64,000 bases of DNA. Origin: an uncultured Pseudoteredinibacter sp. GTDB taxonomy: Bacteria > Pseudomonadota > Gammaproteobacteria > Pseudomonadales > Cellvibrionaceae. Within the stretch, counting starts at the first letter, position 1; each line of letters starts with the position of its first letter. Below the pieces are notes generated by a model that made no database searches, was not told the DNA's origin, and worked only from the letters and a program-made list of their open reading frames with translations. Of this stretch, positions 53,614 to 62,532 are shown piece by piece. The stretch covers positions 248,001-312,000 of the forward strand of contig NZ_CANMSS010000002.1 in assembly GCF_947500695.1 (NCBI RefSeq). Direction: 5' to 3'. The position numbers and the translations under genes are program-made.

Positions 53614-55563
53614 ATGAAAAATATATTTGCCGTTTTCCTTTTGTGCTTGTGCCTTGTAGCGCATGCTAGCGAACAAAAAGAGCTTTCTGTATCCCATAAG
53701 CATGCACAGGTGTTTTTCCAAAATCCTCAGTATTCGTCACCCAAAATCGATCCAAGCGGAAGGCGAGTTAGCTTTTTTGAACATGACAAAAACGGAGATA
53801 AGAAACTTAGCCTACTCGATTTAGACAGCAACAATATGCAAATCGTGTATGTTGATAAGCTCGACAGAGTAATAAGCTACGACTGGATTGACCAAGACAC
53901 TATGGTGTTGACTGTCCGTTATCAGGAGCACAGTCAATCACTCTACAAATTTGACTTTATATACAGCGACGGGCTCCTAAAAGAAGTTGAGCAAAAGTTA
54001 ATTCTCGATAACGCTTACCTACTTGATCCACTGAGCAATTTACAAGATAAAATAGCTATAGCCTACTTTAGTGTCGGTGAGCGCTACCCCAATATTTACA
54101 AAATAGATTTATCTGCGAAAAACACCAGTAGTCAGCTAGGCGGAAAAAAGAAATTGAATCGACTGGCCCCAGATGCAGATAGCTGGCTGTTCAATTCAAA
54201 CGGTCAGCTTCAGGTAATGCAGGCAATAAAAGAAGGTAAAAACATAGTATGGTACAAGGAGCCTAAGAAGGGTCGCTGGGTCGAAATTTGGAACAAGACA
54301 AAAGAAGCCCGATTCAAGCCTGTATTATTTCTTGAAGATAAAAATCAATTACTAGTTCTTAACAATCACGAAAAGAACTTTATAGAGCTCACCAAGTTCA
54401 ATTTGGCAGACAAAACTTTCGGCGAAACAGTGTTTAAAGTCGAAGGTAGAGATATCGACAATGTCGTTCGTAATCAGCAAAGAGACAACATCCTTTACGC
54501 CTCCTACACTGAAAACGGAATAGTTAGGCAAAAATACTTTACCGATCTTGGTAGTTTCATAAAGAAACACTTAAATAAAAACTTAAATGCTCGAGATTTT
54601 TGGGTGGTCGATAAGAGTATTGACAACTCAACCGTCTTAGCCTTGAAAACTAACAGCCGCCAAGCTGGTGTTTATTACTTGTTTGAGTCCGACAGGGTTC
54701 AACTCAGCATTTTAACTGAGACCAAGCCTTGGATGTCAAAGTTTCAATTGGGCAAGAGTGAAAGAATAACATCCACTTCCAGTGACGGATTGGAAATCGA
54801 AAGCTTCTTAACTCTTCCTGCAAATAGCAAAGAAAGCAAGCCACCATTGATCGTTGTTCCACATGGAGGGCCCGTTAATGTCCGCTCAAACAGAGAGTTC
54901 AGTATGCAAACTCAATACCTAGCCAGTCTAGGTTACGCTGTCTTGCACCCTAATTACCGCGGGTCTGCTGGTTATGGTAAAGAGTTTAAAGAAGCCGCAA
55001 AACAACAGTGGGGCAAACTAATTGAAGATGATATTGACTCTGCTACCCAAGCCGTAATCGATAGCGGCTTAATCGACACTAACAAAATTTGCATCTATGG
55101 CGCCAGTTATGGAGGCTATTCAGCACTGATAAGCGCGATTCGCCGACCAGATATTTACAAATGCGCCGCATCGTATGTCGGCGTAACTGATATCAACCTA
55201 ATGCTTGAAAACGATTTTCGCTCCTTAGGGGAAGGAAACCTACAATGGATTAAAAAGTATTATGGGGACCATAGAAAACAGCAGGCCGACTTATTGCAAC
55301 GCTCGCCAGTATATTTAGCAAAGCAGCTAAAGCAGCCGGTATTTCTAGCACATAGCTTGCGAGACGATGTTGTTGATATTGAGCACTACTATAGAATGAA
55401 GTCAGAGCTTGTTAAGGCTGGAAACTCAGCCACAACACTCTTCTTGGAAAAAGAAGGACATGGCTTTAAGTACTTAGAAAGCTATGAGCAGCTATACAGC
55501 TCTCTGGATACATTTTTCCGGAAAAGTCTAAATCTGCCTGAGCCTGTCGTGCTTCAAAAGTAG
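53614..55563 (+). CDS. S9 family prolyl oligopeptidase-type peptidase, copy 1
   Basis: 649 aa from ATG 53614 ('MKNIFAVFLLCLCLVAHA'), giving a signal peptide of about 18 residues; an upstream start at 53515 is inside the previous gene. The N-terminal beta-propeller (about 30-380) is followed by the alpha/beta-hydrolase domain. Catalytic triad by position: Ser498 in 'CIYGASYGGYSALIS', Asp584 in 'LAHSLRDDVVDIEHYY', His616 in 'LEKEGHGFKYL'. It belongs with acylaminoacyl/dipeptidyl-type S9 enzymes that cut short peptides in the periplasm. It forms a cassette with the small protein upstream, and the cassette is repeated at 55.7-58.2 kb. Confidence 0.9.
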   Translation: MKNIFAVFLLCLCLVAHASEQKELSVSHKHAQVFFQNPQYSSPKIDPSGRRVSFFEHDKNGDKKLSLLDLDSNNMQIVYVDKLDRVISYDWIDQDTMVLTVRYQEHSQSLYKFDFIYSDGLLKEVEQKLILDNAYLLDPLSNLQDKIAIAYFSVGERYPNIYKIDLSAKNTSSQLGGKKKLNRLAPDADSWLFNSNGQLQVMQAIKEGKNIVWYKEPKKGRWVEIWNKTKEARFKPVLFLEDKNQLLVLNNHEKNFIELTKFNLADKTFGETVFKVEGRDIDNVVRNQQRDNILYASYTENGIVRQKYFTDLGSFIKKHLNKNLNARDFWVVDKSIDNSTVLALKTNSRQAGVYYLFESDRVQLSILTETKPWMSKFQLGKSERITSTSSDGLEIESFLTLPANSKESKPPLIVVPHGGPVNVRSNREFSMQTQYLASLGYAVLHPNYRGSAGYGKEFKEAAKQQWGKLIEDDIDSATQAVIDSGLIDTNKICIYGASYGGYSALISAIRRPDIYKCAASYVGVTDINLMLENDFRSLGEGNLQWIKKYYGDHRKQQADLLQRSPVYLAKQLKQPVFLAHSLRDDVVDIEHYYRMKSELVKAGNSATTLFLEKEGHGFKYLESYEQLYSSLDTFFRKSLNLPEPVVLQK

Positions 55564-55573
55564 CCCTTCCAAC

Positions 55574-55589
55574 GGCCCCATACGGGGCC
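55574..55589 (+). terminator. short hairpin after S9 copy 1
   Basis: GGCCCC / GGGGCC with a 4-nt loop, 10 bp past the stop. No U run, so it may only slow transcription between the two cassettes. Confidence 0.45.
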
Positions 55590-55671
55590 TACAGCCGCCT
55601 CAACAGGTAAATTGCCCCTGTAAAGATATCGCGGTAAACTCAAGGCTTCTGTCACTGCTTAACCGGCCCTA

Positions 55672-56211
55672 ATGATATCTTTATGCAAGACCATATTTAG
55701 CCTAGCCCTTTTGGGAGCAGCACTAAGCTCAGACCTCGAAGCACAACGGCTTACCCCCGAAGCTACCCTCAAAAACGGGCATGGCTACTTGTTACTAGCG
55801 GTAGAGTCACTCGGAACACCTCCGAAGAAAATTCTGTTAAAGGGCCCAAAGGTATTTTCGAGCCTCAGCATTGACAAACTTAAAATTGGCGATAATTACC
55901 GAATACTTGAAGTACCCATTGGGCGTTATTACTACAGTCAAGTTTATAGCGACGAAGAAAAAAGCTCTGCTTACTGGGAAATTCTTAGTTTCGACTACTA
56001 CATTGATGTTCAAGAAAATCAAACATCTTATGCGGGGCATTTAATCAGCGAAATGTATAGTGATCAGCACACTGATTTTAACTTTCGCAATCGAAGCAGC
56101 CGAGCTTACAAGTACCTAAAGGAATGCTGCGAACTTATAAGCAAAAAATACCCTTTAACTTTTACAGGGTCCTATCCTGATCCTTTTTTAGATTTACTAA
56201 TTAGAGAATAG
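55672..56211 (+). CDS. small secreted protein, partner of the S9 peptidase, copy 2
   Basis: 179 aa, paralog of the 53072 gene and identical to it in length. Signal peptide 'MISLCKTIFSLALLGAALSS'. Shared segments with copy 1 are 'YLLLAVESLG', 'KILLKG', 'SAYWEI', 'YAGHLISEMY', 'NRSSRAYKYLKECC' and 'DPFLDLL'. The conserved Cys pair and the NRSS motif appear to be the core of the family. Its ATG lacks a strong ribosome binding site, and a leaderless or coupled start is possible. It precedes the second S9 peptidase by 14 bp. No function can be assigned from sequence alone. Confidence 0.75.
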   Translation: MISLCKTIFSLALLGAALSSDLEAQRLTPEATLKNGHGYLLLAVESLGTPPKKILLKGPKVFSSLSIDKLKIGDNYRILEVPIGRYYYSQVYSDEEKSSAYWEILSFDYYIDVQENQTSYAGHLISEMYSDQHTDFNFRNRSSRAYKYLKECCELISKKYPLTFTGSYPDPFLDLLIRE

Positions 56212-56225
56212 GCGGCTCACCGGAA

Positions 56226-58229
56226 ATGAATAAATGTACTGCTTTCGGCATTTTAATTTTCTTTGTGCTTTCTTGTAAATTTCACTCCGCACAGGCAAAT
56301 CATGCCAACAGCACTGTCTATCAACACGCCAAAGATATATTTCAAAGCTCACTTTACTATTCTATAGACAGCAATCCAGAAGGGTCTTTAATTACCTATA
56401 TAGAACGGCTAGATGAAGGCCAACGTTTGATGTTATTGAACCTTCAAGAAGACAGCTTACAAATCCTATTGAACGATAGCACAGGTGAAATAAATCACTA
56501 CAACTGGATAGATAACGACACCATTGTTATCAATAAAACCAATGAAAGCTATCAGCAGTCACTGTCACAGCTTTCCCTTAACTTTATTGACAATCGACTT
56601 AATGACATTTATCAGCGCCCATTAATTACTGATGCCATAGTCGTAGACACACTTCCGTACAAAGAAGACAGGGTATTGGTAAAGCAGTTTCTTGAAAAAA
56701 AATCTTATCTGTACAACTTAAATTTATCAGCTCGAAACATTAGCGGACAACTTCGCAACCGTTACAAGCTGAATCGACTCGCACCAAATGCAGAACACTG
56801 GCTAAGCGATACCTCCGGAAAGCTTCGTGTTGGATTTTCCTCACCCCGGCACCGGGCCACAATGGTCTGGTTCCGCCCCGATGAAAGTAAACGTTGGAAA
56901 CTAATCTGGAAAGGGAAAAAGCATAGCACGTTCAGACCGATCCTGTTTGATGACAAAAATGACCAACTTATGGTGTTAAGTAATCATGATAGAGATTTTG
57001 TAGAACTTTTGAAATTTGATATAGCCAGTCAGAGTTTTACGGACGTTTTACTGAGGATTCCGGGCTATGATATCGAATCAGTCGAGCTCAATAAAAAGCG
57101 CGATGGAATTCTGTTTGCAAGTTATACCCAAGATGGCAATCATCGGCGACACTATATGAATGAGCTGGGGGACTTTCTCAGTGAGAGTTTAAAGCGAGAT
57201 CTCAACACCCCCAACATCTGGGTTGTAGATAGCAGCTTAAATGACAAGATAGTTATTGCTTTAAAAAGAGATGGCAAAAACCCCGGGATATTTTATCTAT
57301 TTGACACCAGGAAATGGGAGCTAACTGAGTTTGCTGACACACAGCCATGGCTCAGCCAGTTTCAGCTCGGCGACACTTTAGCTATCAGTTCCAAGTCCAG
57401 TGACGGGCTAGAGATAGAAAGCTACCTAACCCTGCCAGCAAATTATAAAAAAGTTAAGGCTCCTTTAATTGTGATGCCTCATGGAGGGCCGATTTCCGTT
57501 CGATCGTCGGCCGATTACGACCCTCACGTGCAGTTCCTTGCCAGCTTAGGATACGCTGTTTTACGCCCCAATTTTAGAGGCTCATCTGGTTACGGCCAAA
57601 AGTTTATCGAAGCTGGGAAGCAACAATGGGGAAAGTTAATCGAAGATGATATCGAATCGGCAGTTCGTGAAGTGATTCATCAAGGGCTAGTCAATGGTGA
57701 CAAAGTTTGTATATATGGTAGCAGTTATGGCGGCTACTCTGCGTTAATGAGTGCAATTCGCTCACCAGAACTCTTTAAGTGTGCTGCTTCTTATGTAGGC
57801 GTCACGGATATCAGTTTGATGTATAACAATGATGCTAATAACTCTGAAAGTATCTTAAAGTGGCGAAAAGACTTTGTTGGAGACCCACAGCAGCAGCAAG
57901 AAGAGCTAGCTAAACATTCACCCGTCTATCTCGCCGAAAAACTGCAAGTTCCCATCTTTCTCGCTCAGGGAGAATTAGACAGAGTCGTAGATAAAGAACA
58001 TTTTTATCGCATGCGCCATGTACTTGAAGAGCACGATAAGGAGGCCCAATACCTTCTTCTCCCTGAAGAAGTTCATGGGTTTAGCCGACTACAGAGTTAC
58101 TACGAACTATATTCTCATCTCGATGATTTCTTTAGAAAACACTTAAACTTACCGGCCGCTAAACCTTTAGCGGCAAAGCCTGTACTCGAAAAATTACCCA
58201 CTGCGGAGGACTATGAAAGCCTAAATTAA
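56226..58229 (+). CDS. S9 family prolyl oligopeptidase-type peptidase, copy 2
   Basis: 667 aa, clear paralog of copy 1 over its whole length ('RDLNTPNIWVVDSSLND' against 'KNLNARDFWVVDKSIDN'). Signal peptide about 1-24 ('LSCKFHSAQA'). Ser500 lies in 'YGSSYGGYSALMSAI', the acid in 'LAQGELDRVVDKEHFYR', and the His in 'PEEVHGFSRLQ' (a Val-His-Gly-Phe reading). The C-terminus carries an extra tail of about 20 residues rich in Ala/Pro/Lys after 'HLNLPAAKPL'. The last 4 bp of the gene overlap the convergent AraC gene. Catalytically intact by motif. Confidence 0.9.
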   Translation: MNKCTAFGILIFFVLSCKFHSAQANHANSTVYQHAKDIFQSSLYYSIDSNPEGSLITYIERLDEGQRLMLLNLQEDSLQILLNDSTGEINHYNWIDNDTIVINKTNESYQQSLSQLSLNFIDNRLNDIYQRPLITDAIVVDTLPYKEDRVLVKQFLEKKSYLYNLNLSARNISGQLRNRYKLNRLAPNAEHWLSDTSGKLRVGFSSPRHRATMVWFRPDESKRWKLIWKGKKHSTFRPILFDDKNDQLMVLSNHDRDFVELLKFDIASQSFTDVLLRIPGYDIESVELNKKRDGILFASYTQDGNHRRHYMNELGDFLSESLKRDLNTPNIWVVDSSLNDKIVIALKRDGKNPGIFYLFDTRKWELTEFADTQPWLSQFQLGDTLAISSKSSDGLEIESYLTLPANYKKVKAPLIVMPHGGPISVRSSADYDPHVQFLASLGYAVLRPNFRGSSGYGQKFIEAGKQQWGKLIEDDIESAVREVIHQGLVNGDKVCIYGSSYGGYSALMSAIRSPELFKCAASYVGVTDISLMYNNDANNSESILKWRKDFVGDPQQQQEELAKHSPVYLAEKLQVPIFLAQGELDRVVDKEHFYRMRHVLEEHDKEAQYLLLPEEVHGFSRLQSYYELYSHLDDFFRKHLNLPAAKPLAAKPVLEKLPTAEDYESLN

Positions 58230-59230
58230 GTAACCGCTGCATCTCGAAACCGCTTTGGACTGACCCCAAACCACGATTTAAACGCCCGCTGAAAAGCGCT
58301 GACTTCTGAGTATCCCAACTCTTGAGCAATCATTGATATTTCTTGCCGTTCTGTGACTAAAAGCTTAAGAGCTGTTTCTTTCAATAGGCCCTCTTTTAAT
58401 TGTCTAAAGCTACTCCCCTGTTCCGCTAATGAGCGTTGCAGTACTCGCTTATGTACCCCAAGCCTTTCAGCCACCTGTTCAAGGTTAACTTCTGCAGGCG
58501 CTTTCTGCTCAATCAACTGCTTTACTTGCTCCCTGATAGACTGGCTCTCTAATTTTGCCCGCACCATCCCTTCAGCGTAAGCCAAGTTGATTTCATAGAG
58601 GTGTTCATCACGCCCCTCGATCGCTACTTGCATTTTCTCCATGCTTAGTTTGATGGAAGGATACTCTCCAGCAGGCTGCACACTGAGCTGCAACAACTCT
58701 GCTATATCATCCAGAGCGAGATCGTTTTGAACTTCAATGGCCAAAACTGGATCTTCAGGACTGATCGCTCGTAGTAACATTACCGTCCCGGTGAGAATGG
58801 AAAGCAGCTGCTGCCTATTTGAAGGGACGCTATGTGCGCTGGGGATGTAATCGCAGGATATCAGCCCCTCTTGCGCTTCTGTTCTAATTCTATAGATACC
58901 ATTATCACTGATTAAACCCTGGAACTTGGCGATATGTTCAAATGCTTTTAAGGGGGTTGGGCTATGAAGGCAAATAGGCATCAGCACCCCACTGGCCCTA
59001 ACACTTTGCAGCATTCCAATATGCACCCCCAGGCTTTGCATATTTGTGAGTTTTTCAGCTCGGTGCCACAAAGTGCGCGCTGCCCCTAATTCCAAAGCGC
59101 CCAGCTGATCTTCGGGCAGGAGGTTCTTCGAGTATAGGCCATCAAGCAGTTTAGCCATAGGAAGCCCAAGCTGCTCAAAGCTCGCCAGGATACCCTTGAT
59201 CCACAAGCTGTTGATATGGGAATGTCGCAC
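58226..59230 (-). CDS. AraC-family transcriptional regulator
   Basis: 334 aa with the same architecture as the regulator at 12.0 kb: an N-terminal arabinose-binding-like domain of about 200 residues ('GVLMPICLHSPTPLKAFEHI') and a C-terminal AraC HTH ('LEQVAERLGVHKRVLQRSLA', 'AQELGYSEVSAFQRAFKSW', 'FGVSPKRFRDA'). It is divergent from the TauD-like dioxygenase gene with a 142-bp shared space that contains direct repeats, the usual design for a local AraC regulator of the neighbouring gene. It overlaps the S9 peptidase stop by 4 bp. Effector unknown. Confidence 0.9.
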   Translation of the reverse strand: MRHSHINSLWIKGILASFEQLGLPMAKLLDGLYSKNLLPEDQLGALELGAARTLWHRAEKLTNMQSLGVHIGMLQSVRASGVLMPICLHSPTPLKAFEHIAKFQGLISDNGIYRIRTEAQEGLISCDYIPSAHSVPSNRQQLLSILTGTVMLLRAISPEDPVLAIEVQNDLALDDIAELLQLSVQPAGEYPSIKLSMEKMQVAIEGRDEHLYEINLAYAEGMVRAKLESQSIREQVKQLIEQKAPAEVNLEQVAERLGVHKRVLQRSLAEQGSSFRQLKEGLLKETALKLLVTERQEISMIAQELGYSEVSAFQRAFKSWFGVSPKRFRDAAVT

Positions 59231-59284
59231 TGATTTACCTCTAGGCCGTAAATTACTTATTACGCCTGTATTTTAGTCGCAAAA

Positions 59285-59311
59285 TGTCAATTATGTACAT
59301 TAGCTGTCAAT
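59285..59311. promoter_or_regulatory. direct-repeat candidate AraC binding site
   Basis: TGTCAAT occurs twice in the same direction with starts 20 bp apart (59285 and 59305), i.e. about two helical turns, in the space between the divergent araC-like and tauD-like genes. This is the usual spacing of AraC half-sites. Confidence 0.45.
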
Positions 59312-59372
59312 GGATTTTCGAAAGTTTTTGGCAACAATAGAAGCCACTTAATAACAATAAACAGGAACAAGC

Positions 59373-60206
59373 ATGAAGATCACTAAATCCAATGGCGCTT
59401 GTGGAGCAAGCGTAGAAGGGTTGGACCTCAGCCAGGAATTAAGCCAAGAACAAGTCGAACAATTACGGGCAGCTTGGCTAGAACATCATGTTCTTGTATT
59501 TCCAAAGCAAGAGCTAAGCGACGACGATTTAGAGCGTTTTAGCCAATACTTTGGCAGCTTTGCGGGCGACCCCTATTTCCCTCCCATTGAAGGCCGCAAA
59601 TACGTTGCGGAGTTACGCAGAGCAGCCGACGAAACCACACCTATTTTTGCAGATGCCTGGCACAGTGATTGGAGCTTTCGAGCTGAACCTCCAGCGGGCA
59701 CTATATTATACGGTTTGAAAATTCCTCCGGTGGGCGGCAATACAGACTTCATTAACCTACACAAAGTACTAGAGGATATGCCGGCTGATTTGCGCGAACG
59801 CCTTGAAGGTAAGATTGCTCAGCATTCCGCCAAATTGGCCTATGCTCCAGATGGTTTATATGGCGAACGTGAAAAAGATGCCAAGCGGGGTATGAAGATC
59901 CTCTATTCCGAAGATGCCTATGATGTGGAGACTCACCCCATAATTCGTAAGCATCCAGAAAGCGGTAAAGAAGGGGTATTCGGTACTATCTTTGGCTACA
60001 TTGTGGGAATCGAAGACACTAATCCAGAGGAAGAACAGAAACTCATGGAAGATTTATATAACTGGCAAACTCGAGCAGAATTTCAGTACAGCCATGAGTG
60101 GGAAGCTGGCATGCTTGTTATATGGGACAACCGATCTGTGCTACACAAAGCCAACGGTGGCTACGAAGGACACGAGAGAATTTTGCACCGTGTGGTAGTT
60201 AACTAG
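59373..60206 (+). CDS. TauD/TfdA family Fe(II)/2-oxoglutarate-dependent dioxygenase
   Basis: 277 aa, near the family's usual 280-300. Early 'NGACGASVEGLDLSQELS', 2-His-1-carboxylate iron site with 'DAWHSDWSFRAEPP' (HxD) and the distal His in 'ERILHRVVVN', and the 2-oxoglutarate-binding Arg within the C-terminal part. A dioxygenase using 2-oxoglutarate to hydroxylate a substrate, as in taurine or phenoxyacetate degradation. The substrate here is unknown; no transporter is adjacent. It is divergent from an AraC regulator. The C-terminal 'EWEAGMLVIWDNRSVLHKAN' matches the family. Confidence 0.92.
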   Translation: MKITKSNGACGASVEGLDLSQELSQEQVEQLRAAWLEHHVLVFPKQELSDDDLERFSQYFGSFAGDPYFPPIEGRKYVAELRRAADETTPIFADAWHSDWSFRAEPPAGTILYGLKIPPVGGNTDFINLHKVLEDMPADLRERLEGKIAQHSAKLAYAPDGLYGEREKDAKRGMKILYSEDAYDVETHPIIRKHPESGKEGVFGTIFGYIVGIEDTNPEEEQKLMEDLYNWQTRAEFQYSHEWEAGMLVIWDNRSVLHKANGGYEGHERILHRVVVN

Positions 60207-60238
60207 CTAGCCTTTTCTGTTTTCAATCTTATCAAATA

Positions 60239-60277
60239 TTCAAGTTTGGCTGGTACAATGAACCAGCCAAACTTGAA
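60239..60277. terminator. bidirectional terminator between tauD-like and DUF418 genes
   Basis: Perfect 16-bp stem TTCAAGTTTGGCTGGT / ACCAGCCAAACTTGAA with a 7-nt loop between convergent genes. AT-rich ends fit termination both ways. Confidence 0.8.
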
Positions 60278-60284
60278 ACATCAT

Positions 60285-61520
60285 CTATCGACGTATAGCT
60301 GGGATAGATAAATAACTTAAACATCGCCAAATATATTCCACCGGGCCCTGACGGAAGTAACGTAACCATAGCGGCGCCAAGTAAAGTTGTAGCGACCAGA
60401 TAGCAAGCATCAGCAATACCAACTGCCAACGAGCAAGTTCACCCCACATGCCGAAACCATAGCCGTACATTATCGTGGTTCCTATTAAAGACTGCAGCAA
60501 GTAATTGCTTAAAGCGGTTTGACCCAGCGCCTGAACCCTCTTCTGAAAAGGCATAGCCCACTGATATCGACACAGCAAGATAATTGCGGAAACATAAGCC
60601 ATCACCAAAGCTACTGAAGCCAAAATATTGAGCGGCATAATGCCCCAATAGGCAAAGTAACTTTCCACACTCCATGACGTTGATTGCCCCAAGTACCAAG
60701 CCATTAAGGCCAAAGGCAAACCAACAGCCAGCCCGGCTATAGATACTTTTTTATAGGTAGCAAGCGCCAATTTGCCTTGCAAATACTGCCATTTATAAAG
60801 CGCCATCCCAAGGCACATCATGCCGAGTGCACGATAAAAGCTAGAAAGCACAATGATCAAATCAATTTCTATAGTGCCTGCAACATCTTCTTCATCTAAG
60901 CCTAAGCGATAATCTGAAACTTCCTGAAAGCTTCCCGAGTAATTCTGTTTTAGCTCGGCAATAACCTCAGCAGTAGGGCGAAGGTAGGCTTTGATATTAG
61001 CCAGCGCTTCAGCATCCATATGCACCATTGTTTCATTTATTCCCCCTGCGCTATAGGTCGCCGCAGCCAGTAGAACAAAAGCAATAGTGGCCAACACCCA
61101 GGGGGAGCTTTTGTGCAAGGGGTATAGCAATAGAGCACAAAAACCATAAATCATGAGCACATCGCCTTCCCACAAAAATGCGGCATGTAGTAGGCCAATC
61201 AACAGCAACACAAAGTTACGGCGATAATGTAAGCCCAGTGTTTTTTCACCCTTCGCCTGTAACCTTTCAATCAGCAGCAAAATGCTCGCCCCAAATAATA
61301 GCGAAAACATTCCCATAAATTTTTGGTCAGCAAAAATAAAAAACACCGAAAAGATAACATCATTGAGCGGCTCGTCCGCCCGAAAAGCCAGAGGGCTTAA
61401 ATACGCAGCCATCGGCATCGACATGCCCACTAGGTTCATTGTCAAAAGGCCTAGTAAGGCAAAACCTCGAATAGTATCGATACTGCTTATTCTTTCACTC
61501 AGGCGAATGCTGTTACTCAC
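60285..61520 (-). CDS. DUF418 multi-pass membrane protein
   Basis: 411 aa with about 9-10 hydrophobic segments. It starts 'RISSIDTIRGFALLGLLTMN', the DUF418 opening, and ends with the characteristic 'GQTALSNYLLQSLIGTTIMY' plus 'LYLAPLWLRYFRQGPVEYIW' (family C-terminal motif with the GPVE/W box). DUF418 proteins are inner membrane proteins of unknown transport or enzymatic role. The gene ends close to the tauD-like gene and is read after the SDR gene on the same strand (31-bp gap), so the two may be one operon. Confidence 0.9.
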   Translation of the reverse strand: MSNSIRLSERISSIDTIRGFALLGLLTMNLVGMSMPMAAYLSPLAFRADEPLNDVIFSVFFIFADQKFMGMFSLLFGASILLLIERLQAKGEKTLGLHYRRNFVLLLIGLLHAAFLWEGDVLMIYGFCALLLYPLHKSSPWVLATIAFVLLAAATYSAGGINETMVHMDAEALANIKAYLRPTAEVIAELKQNYSGSFQEVSDYRLGLDEEDVAGTIEIDLIIVLSSFYRALGMMCLGMALYKWQYLQGKLALATYKKVSIAGLAVGLPLALMAWYLGQSTSWSVESYFAYWGIMPLNILASVALVMAYVSAIILLCRYQWAMPFQKRVQALGQTALSNYLLQSLIGTTIMYGYGFGMWGELARWQLVLLMLAIWSLQLYLAPLWLRYFRQGPVEYIWRCLSYLSIPAIRR

Positions 61521-61551
61521 TAAAACTTCCTTTTTAGGTGTGGGCTTATTT

Positions 61552-62421
61552 TTAAGGTGCTAAGTACTCTTCAAGCTGAGCTTGATAACCCTCGCGATAA
61601 CTTGGGTATTTAAACTCATATGACGAGGCTAATAAGCGTTTTGGAAAGAGTTTTTTACCTGTGGCCGAATTGCAGCTGTATGTCGCCGGCAACTCTGAGG
61701 GTAATAAGGACGTTAAATAGCTCTTAATATTTCCACGCAAAGATGGCTCGGTATCGCTGGCTAAATACATGGCCTCACGCTGCGCATTCGGCATCTTTAA
61801 TACATGCTCTAGCACTGCCACACAATCTTCAATATGAATACGGTTGCCCCAGTGGGCATCATTATCTGTGTAATTTTTCTGTTCACGTACTTCTTGCACG
61901 AGTTTTGAGAATAAGCGCTTGCGTTCCAGGCCATAAATACCCGAAAAGCGCACACAACAGTGAGGCAAACCACTGCTCGCCAATAAATTCTCTGCCTCCA
62001 GCATTCGTATACCGTTATACCTTGTAGGCACAGCCACTGAATCATCATCCAGTGTTGTTGTTTCATCTTGCCCGTAAACGGCAGTACTCGAAACAAACAA
62101 CAGTAGCGGGCATCGATCAAGAGCTGATGCATATTCCACCAATTGGCGTATAGGCTCTACATAAGCCAAGCGATAAGCTTCATCTCCTCGATCTGCTGGG
62201 GTAAGCGTAATTAGCAGCACATCAAGCGCTGCAAGGTGCCGGCCATAGCTATGCACATCTCCAGCATCAGCCTGATGCCATTCAAAGCCATCAGGTAAAT
62301 TCTTTGGGCTGCGGCTGAAAGCATAACCACGGGCTTGGCCTTGCAGCTTATTGATGAGACGTAGACCAATATCGCCACAGCCAAGCACGGCGAGGCGAAT
62401 AGGCTCAGGAGTTTCTTTCAT
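61552..62421 (-). CDS. NAD-dependent epimerase/dehydratase-like protein (YeeZ-like)
   Basis: 289 aa. Rossmann start 'RLAVLGCGDIGLRLINKL' (GxGxxG) and a catalytic-like region 'LLFVSSTAVYGQDETTTLDD' (Ser-Thr...Tyr), with 'FSGIYGLERKRLF' later. This matches the atypical SDR group including E. coli YeeZ, whose substrate is unknown. The canonical YxxxK may be incomplete ('YNGIRMLEAE'), so catalysis is uncertain. Divergent from oxyR with a shared promoter space of 111 bp (62422-62532). Confidence 0.85.
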   Translation of the reverse strand: MKETPEPIRLAVLGCGDIGLRLINKLQGQARGYAFSRSPKNLPDGFEWHQADAGDVHSYGRHLAALDVLLITLTPADRGDEAYRLAYVEPIRQLVEYASALDRCPLLLFVSSTAVYGQDETTTLDDDSVAVPTRYNGIRMLEAENLLASSGLPHCCVRFSGIYGLERKRLFSKLVQEVREQKNYTDNDAHWGNRIHIEDCVAVLEHVLKMPNAQREAMYLASDTEPSLRGNIKSYLTSLLPSELPATYSCNSATGKKLFPKRLLASSYEFKYPSYREGYQAQLEEYLAP

Positions 62422-62532
62422 TTTAGTTCCAAGAATGCAGAATCAATTGCGGTGCTTTAAACAAAGCTATTGACTTTAAACCATTAATAGTTAAATTCTA
62501 AATCATCTATTTGTTTGCTGCGAGATTTAATC

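Noticed and set aside
62461..62532. Possible OxyR self-binding site (CTAT and ATAG elements) upstream of oxyR
   Set aside because: The spacing is 16 nt between CTAT and ATAG where OxyR sites have 7, and one element reads CTAA, so the pattern does not hold.
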